Shown: positions 23,708 to 34,513, counted from the first letter of the stretch. The stretch: DNA of 36,670 bases from Bodo saltans (GCA_001460835.1 CYKH01000162.1:5384-42053); one strand, 5' to 3'. Made by a program: numbers and translations. Notes: generated by a model from the sequence alone, not told the origin.

Positions 23708-26700
23708 ATGATGTTACTTTGCTGTTGTCTAGTACTTGCACTCGTCACCACCGTTGACAGCCTCACTATTGCTGCAAATTGCGGTAACAACAGCAACACC
23801 AGCATCGAAGAGATTCCCATTGTTCTTCCCTCGTTGAATATCTCGTCCAGTGCCAACACCACTGTATCCATGCACGTTGAGATCGACTGCCCTCCTTCTT
23901 CCTTAACGCTAGCGCCATCATTCGCAATTCAATGGCCGGCACTCAACATCAGTAGCAGCACTAGTAGTAGCAGTAAAGTGTTTGTGGTGTACTCCTTGAC
24001 GATCACCCTGCGGCGACCACTTCGTCACATTCTTGTGGATACCACATCTCTCGCTCTCCTAGGCAACACTGATTCACCGAATTCCAACGTTGTCGTAATG
24101 GTTGACACAATTCACGTGATATTGTTACCTACAGCAGAAATCAATGTGTCGACAGCAGTGAATTATGATTCCTCATCATCAAACTCTTCTGTTGTGCAGA
24201 TTGTGTTGGAAGAGAATGTTACCACCACATCACTCGCTGATGGGAGCATTTCCACTGCTACCGTCAACTCTGCAGCTGTGCCACGCCAACTCATTTTTAC
24301 AGTTGCGTCAAATGTGTCTCTCGATGGAGGAGCTCTTGAGTCGAGTGCCTCCTCAGTGAATGAAACGCTATCAAACGTTGTGCTATTTGATGTGATGGGT
24401 GGCTTGCCTTCGGATCTCTTGCGGCTAGAATTAGGAAACACGACTGCGACTGTCGCAAATTCGGTAATTTCGCATCAGATTATCAGCATTTTGAATGGGG
24501 CGAGGCTTCTGCGTATTCGAAACGCAAGTGTCGGTGCCACTGCGGCGGTGGTCAGTGCAAACAACAATGGGACGTCAGAACCTTTTTCACTACTGGCACC
24601 TACCACCATTGATATAGTGGTTGCTTCGTCTACCACACGTGTGTTTGTCCTGCAAGATATTGCAGTTGCGGTGGTGGGCACCGAAAATAGAACTGGGTTG
24701 GTGGACATCATCCTCAACACTTCATTACAATCCTCTTCTTCGGGGACAAATGTTGCACTCTTGCTTCCAGTGATCAACGTAACGGTTATTGTTGAAGGTG
24801 ATGTTGGGTCAACGATGGCATTTGCATCATCTGCTCCTTTTGCGGTCATAGGCATGACGAACCAATCGGGTGAACCTTTGAACTCCACATCATTGTCCCT
24901 CCTGACGACAGCAAGCCCCTCGGCATTCTTCGTTTCCATACGTACCTCAACCAGTCCTACTGCACAACAACATCTGTCACCAGCCGTGTGCTCTATTTCG
25001 ATGAGAGGTGGAACGATGCACTTTTTGCAGGGAGGAGGTTTCATAGACCTTGGTAGCGTGTCGCTTGCGGCACATTCAACGATTGGGGTGGTAGATGTGA
25101 GCGTCGCTGTGATGGAACCCTTTGAGAACGTATCTTACTTGGTGCCGCAACTTATCGACTCAAACATTTCTTCCGTCCTGGAAGATGCTCTGCGAACGCC
25201 TGTTGCCTATTACTTGCCGACTTCCGCCCTGCTCTGGGTTGGTGCGATAAATGGTTCCTCCTCCGCTCACCTCACCTCGTCCACTGCCGCGATGATTGAA
25301 ACAACACTAGTGAACTGCACTATGCTTCTAGGAGTGAATAGCACACGTGCTCAACTATGGATGACAGCCGGGGATGATCCTGCTGCTTCCGCCAGCAGCG
25401 GCTTCAATTTGCCAATGACGAACGCGAACAGTATTCAAGCAGGGCTTGTCGCCATGATTCACGTTGCAGGTGACGCTACTGGTTGGTTGATGAATGCCAC
25501 AGCAGCCCCCTCCGTCACCGTTCAACTTTGGGGTGCGTTTGTGAGCATTGGTGGCGCATTGTCAAATTCCAATATCTTGGTGGATGGCGGCGATGTGATG
25601 AACGCGGCGACGAACAACAACAATACGATCAGCAGTACACAAGCAGCATCTTTCTTGACGGTTGGTCATGCGTTTGCTGCGTTCGTTACTGCAATGAGTA
25701 TCTCCAACACCGCCATGACGCTGCAGAACATCCACACGCTTACTGTCAAAGGCGGCGCGATGATGTCAGTAGGAAGTGTATCGAGCAACAACCTGTCCAT
25801 CGTCACAGACATGGTTGCTACCATCAATATTGGCGTCGATGTGTTTAGTGCACGTGTGTTTGCATTTTGGCTCATTGGAGTCGCATCTTCCGATACATCG
25901 ACTCCGATTCAAAACCGTCGCCTTCTTTTTTCGTGCAGTGGTAGTAGTGACAACAAGTCGTGTAATGTCACTGTAGGCACGGGAGGTGGAGGTATTCTTC
26001 AAGACAGTGGCAACATGGCGGGAACGGAGGTTATAGTCCACAACGCTTCCTTGGCGTACATTGCTACAGGACCACTTCCTACATCATCGCGACCCATCGT
26101 GAGCCTCTTTAACTACGGCTACGCTCCGAGCGATGTTAGTGGTGTGGTATCGCTCATCATTGCAGGGGCCTTGTCGTCCTTCACCGTCACGGGGTCATCA
26201 TCTCAGACGTTGTATGTGTGGTACTTACCCAATAACCTTGTGCAGAACCTGTGCATGGTGTTTCGAGACGGTGCTCAAGTAAGCCTTGCTAGCGTCTACA
26301 TCCACATGGCGTCCATGAACCCAAGCAGCACGAATGTCTCCTGGGTCGTTCGGGATGCGAACACGTCGTTGAACATCAACGGAATGGCCTCTTGGATGAC
26401 GGGCGTCTTTAGTTCTGGTGCTTCCTTGAACAATATCACATGGATGATTGCTGACGGGGCGTATGTCTCGCTAGTTGGACCACTGTTGGGTGCGTCGATG
26501 TTCAAGGCATCTTCAATTCAAAATTGTGCATTACGTGTATGGAGCGGGGCGCGGTTGACCATCAGCGGTGATCTGCAGGTGTGGTATCCATTGTCGACGT
26601 TGAGCAGTCTGATAATGGCCGACCTGCGAGCCTCGTCTCCGTTTCAGCACAACTCTTCCTCGACGTCCAACAACGCCGCTCCGTCCTTGATGATGGCGAA

Positions 26701-29700
26701 TTCCGCTCGTTTATTGTTCACAGATGTTGAGATCAGCAGCAACAGTGGAGTTGGTGCTCAGCAAGATGCATCTATCCTGTGCGATATGTTTTCACTTGCT
26801 AGCGGCAACACCACCGCCGTCACCGACGAAGTCGTGATCCAGCTCCTCTCTGCGAGCACGCTCATGCAACTGTTCAGCTCTCCAAGGTCCATTGCGTTTG
26901 TGTTCACAAACGGCTGCGCGGTGTCTGTAACCAGTGCAAAATTGTTCAGCACTTACGCGCTCAATGACTTCACATTGACGCTGAGCAATCGATCGCATCT
27001 AAAGGGCCTCGCCCCGTTTGGCGGTTACGTGATGGAATCGTTATCTCGCCTGGATGGGCAACTGACTGTCTTGATCGACAATTCGACAATAGAATTGTAC
27101 GGAAACACAAATCTGCTGTCCATTAGCAGGCCTGGCGTCACTCAGACGACTCGAGCCGTTGTCGTGCGAGCATTACGGCAGTCGATGCTGATGTTGGATA
27201 GCTCGAACGTATCAACCGTCGTACCAACTAGCAACGCGCCACCGTGCGGCCTGGTAACAGGCTGGAACAGCAACCTCACGAATACGACCATCGTCGTAGA
27301 GGACTCCATTATCGTCGCCACTGGTCCACGAGTTTGGTTAGTGAGCACTGCCTACACGGTATCGACGTCTGGCGTGTTCGGGCTGGGCTGGGCGACCAAC
27401 GTATCGCTGTCCTTATCGCGCGTTGTGTGGAATGGAACTGGGTGTGTGTCCAATCGAATATTCTCTGCGAGCAGTGCTTGTGCACGTGCCACCACGATTG
27501 TCGTACGCAACAGTACATTGCTCTCCTCCGCCGTGTTGATGTCGGCGAATTCAGTCGTCATCCCAGCGGGCCTTGTGCCTCCCAATGATGTGAACGGTGC
27601 TGAGTCTTCATGGTTGCAGCTTGGCTTTGTCCCGTTGTTGGGTGCCGCCACAGTCACAGTCGTGTACACGACGATTGACGCAGGAGAACTAGTTGCCGGT
27701 AGTGTGGGAGTCGTTGTGCCAACCCCATTTCCAGTCGGTCTCCTCCTCAATGCAACGGTACCGCTGGTTTTGTGGAGCATCACCGGTAGCACCAGTCCCA
27801 ATAATAGCGGTGCGTCCTCTGCACTGAAGATAACTTTGGAGGGGAATGTGTTTCCTTCGTCGCCGATTATGAGGATTGCCGCGGTGGCAAACTCCGAGTG
27901 GCTTGCAATCTCTGCTACTGGCGCATCGTTGCCCGTTACTGCGACAACGATTGTAAATGGTGCCACCAGCTCAGTCGTGTCGCTGAATATGACGAGTTGC
28001 TCAAGCAATGCGTTACGACGCAACTTATCGGAAAACGCAACCTCCCGCCCACTCCGCATGAAGACGGAGTTGATCTATCCCTTAAGCCCTGTCCTTCATC
28101 GTCTTGTCTACGTGAATGCTGGGAGCGGTAGCGATGGTGGTGGTGGTGCCGCTACCATCGCTGGATTTCCTCCCAGTTGGTGTTTCGTCGCGTTTACCAC
28201 CTCTCAACCCTTCACTCTCACAAAATCGCGCAGAAATGTCACGCAAACGTTCTCCCATGCTATCACGGCCACCGTTCCTATTCCAGTCTTCTTCCCCCCG
28301 CCTGTTGTGACGACTCCCCTCAATGGTGCCACAAACGCCGTCACGACATCCACCGTTGCCTCGTCGCTGGTGGTGTCATCAGTGATTCCAAGGCCAGCGA
28401 TGGGGGCTGCACTGGTACAGCTTTCGTCCTCAGCGTTGGCATGTGCGGCAGCGGCGGCGAATGCACAGGCAGCTCAAGACGCACTCCTCGCCTACAGCAC
28501 TTTGCAGAATCAGCCAATTGGTGCGTTGGTCATGACACCTTCAGGACAGCATGAAGATCCTATCGCGCTAATGCAACAGTCCGACGATTTCAGCAGCGGT
28601 GTGGCTGACAATCCGCTTCAACTCCGCATTGCGTTGGCCTTCCGCATCAACGCCACTACTTCCACTACCCGCAACAACAACATGTCTCTAAGTGACCTCA
28701 CATTTCTGAACTGGCAAGAGGGTGCTGAGAACGCAGCCGGTGCTATTGTTGGGAATGTGTTTATCATTTGGCCGGTGTACATTGCTGTGGTGATGATGAT
28801 CACGTATTACCGATGTCGTCATCATGAGGCACTCAACCCTACGCCAACCATGGTCGCTGGGGCCACAGGGAAGCGCGATCGCAAGCATCTTCGACAGAAA
28901 ACAGCAGGATCTTCCCATGAAGAAGGGTTGCTGGACAAGCAGCATGCAAAGGACAAGGATGAGACCATGGAAGAGCGAGGAGAGCGGCAAAAGAGTATGA
29001 CCTACGCGATGATCCCTGGCTTGTTGCGTCCATTGGCGGGAAAGATTCAGTATGTAGCTCTTCGCTCGAATTTTCCAGGAGCATTTGTAGTTCCTTACGC
29101 ACTGCTTGTGCAGCCAACGATCACTGCCGCCACTGGTTTAACCGGTCGATGTGGTGACGCCGCGCTTCCCGGGAGCGCGTGCTTCCTTGGCCTCGTTGGA
29201 CTTGCGTTTTGCTTCCTACCATTCTTTGTAGGGTTGTATCTGGTGGTGGGAATATGCGGCAGAGCACGATGGGGTGCTGAATGGCGCACCGTGCAACCGT
29301 TTCGCGCGGTGGCCATCACCACAAACGCTGCCCAGATTCGAGCGGTGGTACCTTCTGTCACTGACTTCCTCAGCAACCCTCGACAGGTTGCGATCACTTA
29401 CGCACAGGCGCAATGGAAAGAGTGGAGCACCGAACGACACAAGTGGGCCGAGCAACAATCATTTGATGCGAATCATGGTGGGCCTCAAGATCACTCTTCT
29501 GGAGTTCACGGCGAGGATGATGACGATGACGGTGACAACCTCGCCGCGTCCGTCTCGACGCTTTCATTTCTTGCTCGAGTGTCGCTGGTGGAACCGTACC
29601 TTCCAGGGCGAGAGTGGTTTCTCTTTATTGAACTAGGAGGAATGCTTGCCTCTGGGATACCGATCGGTGCAGCCTGGGCAGCTGGTGGCACTGACTGCGA

Positions 29701-31102
29701 TGCATCGCTTTGGATTGTCTTTGTGGTGGCGACTCTTGGCACTCTCGCTGTTGTCATTCTAAAGCCATATGCGACGATGATCGAAACAATATGGTCTGCT
29801 ATCATGGGCGCTCTGACGGTGATCGTCACGTTATGCCTTGTGACTGGGGATACGGAGGCTGCTGACGGCATTGCACTGGCCCAAGCGATTGCAAGCATTT
29901 TGCCGGTATTGCGGCAAATTCCAAAAGTTGTGATCACGATCATGAAAGGGGTTGTGCATGCACAAGGGGCATTGAAACGAAAGTTGCGTCGGCGTAATAT
30001 TGAAGTGAAACGACAACAGCAACTAGAACGTCGACGTCGTGAGAATGAGCATTTGAAACAAGCGTTTGCGAGTAGTGATTTTGTCGGTGATGGTGCTACT
30101 ACCCCCACAGGTGCTGCTGCTGCATTGCCGCCGACAGACTTGAGTCGCTTTATTCAAATTCCCCCAGAAGACCACAGCAGCGACCTGACTGATGCAGAAA
30201 TGGCCAGCGTGTTATCATCGGCACTGCCTACCCCAGAGGTATCACCTACAAGGCCCGCATCCCCAATTCCGAGAAGTATCTTGAAGACATCACCGCCGCA
30301 GCGCACAGCATCTCAAACGAACGTGACAGTTGTGCGACGAACGAGAAGTCCTCAGCAGATCCCACGTTCTTCTCAAGTTGAGGCACTTTCCCGTCGACGA
30401 ACAACGCAGCCAGGCACTGGAAAGCGTGCTGATGCTGCCGCCGCCGCTGCCTCTGCTGCATCGGCGGAGGCGGCGGCCGTTTTCCTGGCGAATGGAGAGC
30501 TTCCTCGCCCAACCCGAGAGCTTGATCCGCAGGACATTGCGCGCCACCAAGAGAAGGACGATCATGCGATCACTGAAGATCAAGAAGTTCTGCAACTACA
30601 ACGTGATGTGGAGGCTATCAAGCTTCGTCGCAGCAAGCAAGCGTCCGTGGATGCAGGACGCACGAATGTGCAAGAAGCTCGCGACCAAGAAAGAAACCTT
30701 CGAAATCCTGTTGTGGCAATAACAACAACGTTGTCACCAAAGCGATCGCCTACCTTCCGAGATCTTTCCGCACATGCAGCGGTGGCGGTTTCTTCAGGAG
30801 GGGGCGGATCGACACTTCACATCAACTCACCGTCGTCTTCTCCTTATCCGGGGATACGCCTCTTTGATGACACCTCTCCACCACAACCCTCGCCATCACC
30901 ACCACCACCACCACCGCTTGTACATCGTGCAACAACGGAGATGCGATATCATGACCTGATGCTTCTTGCATTAGATATTTGCCGCAAGAACCACCCCCGT
31001 CGGCGTGCTGCTCCGATGTCCTCCATTCAGCAGAGAAGCAACATGAAGATGCTGCTAGAATTGGTCCAAGCGACAAAGGATAAGAGTGGCGGCTCCCATT
31101 GA
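23708..31102 (+). CDS. Giant multi-pass surface glycoprotein
   Basis: A 2,464-aa protein. It begins MMLLCCCLVLALVTTVDSLTIAANC, a strong signal peptide. About 1,650 residues of extracellular sequence follow, rich in Ser, Thr, Asn and Val with very many N-glycosylation sequons and few cysteines, in a repeating strand-turn pattern resembling a beta-helix. Membrane helices occur near residues 1682-1702, 1822-1850, 1969-1992, 2001-2021 and 2028-2047. The cytoplasmic part includes a long basic helix (RRRNIEVKRQQQLERRRREN), an Ala run, charged helices and a Pro-rich segment (SPSPPPPPPL). The frame is open further upstream, even overlapping the FG gene from 23252, but that part is a shadow of FG repeats; splice signal and signal peptide fix 23708. 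The build resembles the large surface proteins expanded in free-living bodonids, and like the NHL gene at the left edge it ends in a multi-helix anchor. Ligand and function unknown. Confidence 0.85.
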   Translation: MMLLCCCLVLALVTTVDSLTIAANCGNNSNTSIEEIPIVLPSLNISSSANTTVSMHVEIDCPPSSLTLAPSFAIQWPALNISSSTSSSSKVFVVYSLTITLRRPLRHILVDTTSLALLGNTDSPNSNVVVMVDTIHVILLPTAEINVSTAVNYDSSSSNSSVVQIVLEENVTTTSLADGSISTATVNSAAVPRQLIFTVASNVSLDGGALESSASSVNETLSNVVLFDVMGGLPSDLLRLELGNTTATVANSVISHQIISILNGARLLRIRNASVGATAAVVSANNNGTSEPFSLLAPTTIDIVVASSTTRVFVLQDIAVAVVGTENRTGLVDIILNTSLQSSSSGTNVALLLPVINVTVIVEGDVGSTMAFASSAPFAVIGMTNQSGEPLNSTSLSLLTTASPSAFFVSIRTSTSPTAQQHLSPAVCSISMRGGTMHFLQGGGFIDLGSVSLAAHSTIGVVDVSVAVMEPFENVSYLVPQLIDSNISSVLEDALRTPVAYYLPTSALLWVGAINGSSSAHLTSSTAAMIETTLVNCTMLLGVNSTRAQLWMTAGDDPAASASSGFNLPMTNANSIQAGLVAMIHVAGDATGWLMNATAAPSVTVQLWGAFVSIGGALSNSNILVDGGDVMNAATNNNNTISSTQAASFLTVGHAFAAFVTAMSISNTAMTLQNIHTLTVKGGAMMSVGSVSSNNLSIVTDMVATINIGVDVFSARVFAFWLIGVASSDTSTPIQNRRLLFSCSGSSDNKSCNVTVGTGGGGILQDSGNMAGTEVIVHNASLAYIATGPLPTSSRPIVSLFNYGYAPSDVSGVVSLIIAGALSSFTVTGSSSQTLYVWYLPNNLVQNLCMVFRDGAQVSLASVYIHMASMNPSSTNVSWVVRDANTSLNINGMASWMTGVFSSGASLNNITWMIADGAYVSLVGPLLGASMFKASSIQNCALRVWSGARLTISGDLQVWYPLSTLSSLIMADLRASSPFQHNSSSTSNNAAPSLMMANSARLLFTDVEISSNSGVGAQQDASILCDMFSLASGNTTAVTDEVVIQLLSASTLMQLFSSPRSIAFVFTNGCAVSVTSAKLFSTYALNDFTLTLSNRSHLKGLAPFGGYVMESLSRLDGQLTVLIDNSTIELYGNTNLLSISRPGVTQTTRAVVVRALRQSMLMLDSSNVSTVVPTSNAPPCGLVTGWNSNLTNTTIVVEDSIIVATGPRVWLVSTAYTVSTSGVFGLGWATNVSLSLSRVVWNGTGCVSNRIFSASSACARATTIVVRNSTLLSSAVLMSANSVVIPAGLVPPNDVNGAESSWLQLGFVPLLGAATVTVVYTTIDAGELVAGSVGVVVPTPFPVGLLLNATVPLVLWSITGSTSPNNSGASSALKITLEGNVFPSSPIMRIAAVANSEWLAISATGASLPVTATTIVNGATSSVVSLNMTSCSSNALRRNLSENATSRPLRMKTELIYPLSPVLHRLVYVNAGSGSDGGGGAATIAGFPPSWCFVAFTTSQPFTLTKSRRNVTQTFSHAITATVPIPVFFPPPVVTTPLNGATNAVTTSTVASSLVVSSVIPRPAMGAALVQLSSSALACAAAAANAQAAQDALLAYSTLQNQPIGALVMTPSGQHEDPIALMQQSDDFSSGVADNPLQLRIALAFRINATTSTTRNNNMSLSDLTFLNWQEGAENAAGAIVGNVFIIWPVYIAVVMMITYYRCRHHEALNPTPTMVAGATGKRDRKHLRQKTAGSSHEEGLLDKQHAKDKDETMEERGERQKSMTYAMIPGLLRPLAGKIQYVALRSNFPGAFVVPYALLVQPTITAATGLTGRCGDAALPGSACFLGLVGLAFCFLPFFVGLYLVVGICGRARWGAEWRTVQPFRAVAITTNAAQIRAVVPSVTDFLSNPRQVAITYAQAQWKEWSTERHKWAEQQSFDANHGGPQDHSSGVHGEDDDDDGDNLAASVSTLSFLARVSLVEPYLPGREWFLFIELGGMLASGIPIGAAWAAGGTDCDASLWIVFVVATLGTLAVVILKPYATMIETIWSAIMGALTVIVTLCLVTGDTEAADGIALAQAIASILPVLRQIPKVVITIMKGVVHAQGALKRKLRRRNIEVKRQQQLERRRRENEHLKQAFASSDFVGDGATTPTGAAAALPPTDLSRFIQIPPEDHSSDLTDAEMASVLSSALPTPEVSPTRPASPIPRSILKTSPPQRTASQTNVTVVRRTRSPQQIPRSSQVEALSRRRTTQPGTGKRADAAAAAASAASAEAAAVFLANGELPRPTRELDPQDIARHQEKDDHAITEDQEVLQLQRDVEAIKLRRSKQASVDAGRTNVQEARDQERNLRNPVVAITTTLSPKRSPTFRDLSAHAAVAVSSGGGGSTLHINSPSSSPYPGIRLFDDTSPPQPSPSPPPPPPLVHRATTEMRYHDLMLLALDICRKNHPRRRAAPMSSIQQRSNMKMLLELVQATKDKSGGSH

Positions 31103-31207
31103 CCCTCCACTCAGTTCCTCGACCCTCTCCCTTTCAGTTATTTATCTATTTTCTCGAACTACGCAAAATACGTTGTCCAGAACATTGTTCTTGTCGCAAT
31201 AATTACG

Positions 31208-31237
31208 TTCTGTTGTTTTTCTCCTATTTCGCACAAG
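31208..31237 (+). promoter_or_regulatory. Putative spliced-leader acceptor
   Basis: TTCTGTTGTTTTTCTCCTATTTCGCACAAG is a pyrimidine tract (first 23 bases) ending in AG at 31236-31237, 104 bases before ATG 31342. Confidence 0.55.
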
Positions 31238-31341
31238 TAAAAGAGAGAGTGAGAGTGTGAGAACGTTAACAGAGTGAGAGAACCGCTAAGAAAAGACTTC
31301 GCTTAACATAAACCGACACAAATCTCCACAGAAATCCAATC

Positions 31342-34146
31342 ATGGGAACCAAGTCCAAGAAGAAGGCCAAGACCAGACTCGACGCGTACTACCGCCTAGC
31401 CAAGGATCAGGGTTACCGTGCACGTTCTGCGTTCAAGCTTATCCAACTCAACCGCAAGTATGATTTCCTCGCGAAGTCGAAGGTCCTTGTCGATCTTTGT
31501 GCGGCCCCTGGAGGTTGGTGCCAAGTAGCTGCGAAGCACATGCCCATCGGTTCCAAAATTGTCGGTGTCGATCTCGTCCCTATTGCACCCATTCGTGGTT
31601 GCAAGACGTTCGTCGGTGACATCACAGATGACAAAACCCGAAAGATGGTTGTCACGTGGCTCAAGAAGGAGCCCGTCGACTGCGTCATTCACGATGGTGC
31701 GCCAAACGTTGGTGGTGTCTGGTCCCGTGATCTCTTCGAGCAAAACGCTCTCGTGCTCTGCGCCGCTAAGATGGCGACGGCGCTGCTTCGCCCTGGCGGT
31801 TGGTTCGTGACCAAGGTATTCCGTTCCCAGGATTTCCAGAAGTTGATGTGGGTCATGAAGCAACTTTTCGACAAGGTTGAGGCAACAAAGCCCCTTGCTT
31901 CTCGTATGGAGTCTGCTGAAATTTTCGTCGTCTGCGCTGGATACAAAGCACCAAAGCACTTGGACCCCAAGATGTTCCACGCCCAGAGTGTCTTCGCCGA
32001 CGTTGCCGAGGAGAAGATCGTCAATGCCGCTGGCATTCTCGTGACCCCAAAGAACAACGTTCCTCAAGGCTATGATGAGTTCGCAACCATCACTCACAAC
32101 GTGGCCACGCTGAGCGACTTCCTCCACTGCCGCGAGCCTCGTGAGTTCCTCAAGACGCATCACGAGATTCGTTTCCCCGAAGAAGATCGTCATATGCTGA
32201 AGTCTAAGCATTCACGCAAAGAACTTGTTTACCTGTGCCACGACCTTCTGCAAGTCGGCGAGGGTGACCGTCGCCGTTTGATCCGTTGGCGTGAGCAACT
32301 CCTTCGTGAGCAGCAGCGTGCGGCCCAAGACGAGGCGGCGGGTGATGACAACAGCGAGATTGGCAGCGATGCTGGTGCTGCTGCTGGCTCCGACAATGAA
32401 GGCGAAGACACCCAACAGCTCCTGGGCGACGGTGAGGGTGACGTCACTGAGATGGCACGACAGCTGCTAGAGATCCGCAAACATCAGGCGAAAGAACTGA
32501 AAAAGAAGCAAAAGAAGCTTGTCGACCGCAAGCTCAAGCAGGTGAAGGGCCTGATCAACTACGACCCCACGGCATCGGCTGACCACTTGACCGACACCAC
32601 CGGGTTTGACTACAAGGGTGCTGCTGCGCTCGATGCGGATGGCATTGTCGATACGGAAGAAGGCGCAGAAAACGCCAACGACTGGACGATTGCTAACGTG
32701 GGAGCCATTGACGAAGAACGTTTATCAAAGTTGATGGACAAACATTTCGAAGACCCCGAGGCCGACCGCCACCTTAACGACCCTCTCGCCCCTGTGATGG
32801 GTGCCACCCTTGGCGACGAGGACGACGTGGACCTTGGCTCAGGCGATGACAAGGACGACGACGATGAGGCAGGATCCGACGAGGACGACGATGTGATCCG
32901 CCCACTCCCAATCGGCCAGTCTCTCCAAGTGATTGAAGGACGCGAGGAGTCCTACGATGTGGATTACTACGGTAACTACATTGTCGCTGAGAAGAGCAAT
33001 CGCGTTCGCCTCTTCGAAGAGGGCTTTGGCAACAACAATGAGGATGAAGAGGGTGAGGAGGACGATGACAACATGTCTCCACAGGAGAAGAAGGTCGCTG
33101 CCCGCAAAGCAAAGGATACCGCAGACTTGGACGAAGCTGGCAAGCAGAGCAAGTGGCAACGCCGCCACCTCAACATCGATAAAGTCCTCAATCGCACCTT
33201 CCCCAAGCCACGCGATCCCAAGAAGCGCAACAAGCGCCTCGAAGAAGATCAAATTGAGCTTGACAACGGCTCCGACGATGACGCAGCAGCAGCAGGAAAG
33301 AAGGCAAAGGCGGACAAGGGACCACGCATGAAGTTCGGCGCGGAAGCAGACGACGACACCGACGACTCCGAAGACGACTACGTCGCCAGCGACATTAGCA
33401 GCCTCGGTGGAAATGCTAGCGACGACAATGACGACTTCGAGGTCCGCAAGGGCCGACAGGACACCCGAAAGAAGCGCGCAATCATTCCTGATATTGGCAA
33501 GCTCACCGCAATGGAGTTGGTCAAGCAACAGCGCAAGCAGACCACAAAGGATAACAAGACGCTGCGCAGGGAGAACAAGAAGAACAAGGCCTCTGGCAAG
33601 AAGAAGGATAAGAAGGAGGACACCACCTTCGAGGAGATTCCTATTGCTCTCACCGACCCTGATATCCGCGCCCGCACCCACGCTATTGCGACTAAGATGC
33701 TCGACAAACGCTCCCGCCGTGATATTCTGGACGCCAGCATCAACAGATTCATGAACAACGATGATGACGATCTGCCAGATTGGTTTGTTAAGGACGAGCA
33801 GCGCAACTGCAAGGTGATCTTGCCCGTCACCGCCGCAGATGTGGAGAATGAACGGAATCGTTTCCGAGAACTCAACGCCAGGCCAGGCAAGAAGGTCATG
33901 GAGGCCCAAGGCCGAAAGCGACGAAAGGCGCAACGAATGCTGCGTGGCCTCATCGAGAAGGGAAAGTCCGATCCTCGTGCACGTCAGAAGGCAAACGGCA
34001 CCTCGGTCCGCACTTTGATGCGCTCCACCGCTATCAAGGGTGAGAACATCAACAAAAAGAAGAACAAGCCTCTGGATCCCAAATCTATGGGCGAGAAGAA
34101 GCGAACAAGGCAACGCCTGAAGCGTCAAGGCAAGGGCAAGCGGTAA
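31342..34146 (+). CDS. SPB1: Spb1/FTSJ3-type rRNA 2'-O-methyltransferase
   Basis: A 934-aa nucleolar enzyme of 60S subunit assembly; the yeast homologue methylates a guanosine 2'-OH in the A-loop of large-subunit rRNA. The N-terminal FtsJ/RrmJ domain has the SAM loop LVDLCAAPGGWCQVA (49-63) and a complete K-D-K-E catalytic set: K32 (SAFKL), D118 (VIHDGAP), K158 (FVTKVF) and E193 (SAEIFVV). Then come a middle helical domain of the Spb1 type, long acidic stretches (for example DDKDDDDEAGSDEDDD), and the Spb1 C-terminal domain with DDLPDWFVKDEQ and the basic end (KKNKPLDPKSMGEKKRTRQRLKRQGKGKR, two pieces). Length is somewhat above yeast and human forms (about 840-850), owing to acidic inserts. 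ATG 31342 is the first in frame and begins with the family's MGTKSKKKAKTRLD. Well-expressed codon style. Confidence 0.96.
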   Translation: MGTKSKKKAKTRLDAYYRLAKDQGYRARSAFKLIQLNRKYDFLAKSKVLVDLCAAPGGWCQVAAKHMPIGSKIVGVDLVPIAPIRGCKTFVGDITDDKTRKMVVTWLKKEPVDCVIHDGAPNVGGVWSRDLFEQNALVLCAAKMATALLRPGGWFVTKVFRSQDFQKLMWVMKQLFDKVEATKPLASRMESAEIFVVCAGYKAPKHLDPKMFHAQSVFADVAEEKIVNAAGILVTPKNNVPQGYDEFATITHNVATLSDFLHCREPREFLKTHHEIRFPEEDRHMLKSKHSRKELVYLCHDLLQVGEGDRRRLIRWREQLLREQQRAAQDEAAGDDNSEIGSDAGAAAGSDNEGEDTQQLLGDGEGDVTEMARQLLEIRKHQAKELKKKQKKLVDRKLKQVKGLINYDPTASADHLTDTTGFDYKGAAALDADGIVDTEEGAENANDWTIANVGAIDEERLSKLMDKHFEDPEADRHLNDPLAPVMGATLGDEDDVDLGSGDDKDDDDEAGSDEDDDVIRPLPIGQSLQVIEGREESYDVDYYGNYIVAEKSNRVRLFEEGFGNNNEDEEGEEDDDNMSPQEKKVAARKAKDTADLDEAGKQSKWQRRHLNIDKVLNRTFPKPRDPKKRNKRLEEDQIELDNGSDDDAAAAGKKAKADKGPRMKFGAEADDDTDDSEDDYVASDISSLGGNASDDNDDFEVRKGRQDTRKKRAIIPDIGKLTAMELVKQQRKQTTKDNKTLRRENKKNKASGKKKDKKEDTTFEEIPIALTDPDIRARTHAIATKMLDKRSRRDILDASINRFMNNDDDDLPDWFVKDEQRNCKVILPVTAADVENERNRFRELNARPGKKVMEAQGRKRRKAQRMLRGLIEKGKSDPRARQKANGTSVRTLMRSTAIKGENINKKKNKPLDPKSMGEKKRTRQRLKRQGKGKR

Positions 34147-34379
34147 AGCTGCTTTGCATGCAGCCAAAATATACCTCGAAGGGGGGCGAGAAATGAAATC
34201 GAGAGAATTTTGTGAAGTTTTTGACATGTGCATGAGGAAGAAACCAGTGAGATTGGCAAGAAATGAGACAAGAGATTATTTTTGCGGTTAATCGTACGTA
34301 ACATCAAACAAACAAAACAACTGCGCAAGACGCGCCACACATCATTAAAAATGCCCATGGAAGGTACTTCATAAGCGCG

Positions 34380-34399
34380 CACACACACACACACACACA
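34380..34399. repeat. (CA)10 microsatellite
   Basis: Ten uninterrupted CA dinucleotides in the spacer, about 60 bases before the splice tract of the next gene. Confidence 0.95.
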
Positions 34400-34449
34400 G
34401 CCAGTGCACAGGTGAAACTTTTTGTTTGTTTGTTACAAGAAGAAAATCA

Positions 34450-34478
34450 TTCTTTTTTTTTTGTTTGTCTGTTGAAAG
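34450..34478 (+). promoter_or_regulatory. Putative spliced-leader acceptor
   Basis: T-rich tract (TTCTTTTTTTTTTGTTTGTC) followed by AG at 34477-34478, 35 bases before ATG 34514. An earlier AG at 34438-34439 is an alternative. Confidence 0.6.
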
Positions 34479-34513
34479 AATTTTCCAAACTGACCAACGT
34501 CAATCAGAAATTA

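Larger units (their letters stand above)
34147..34513. other. Intergenic spacer
   Basis: No gene supported. It holds the Spb1 3' UTR, a (CA)10 microsatellite at 34380-34399 and two T-rich tracts (34419-34433, 34450-34470) acting as splice signal. Confidence 0.6.

Noticed and set aside
32839-34233. 464-codon minus-strand frame with hydrophobic stretches opposite Spb1
   Set aside because: Hydrophobic runs are the antisense of Asp/Glu/Lys-rich coding sequence (GAC, GAG and AAG read backwards as Val, Leu); no independent support.
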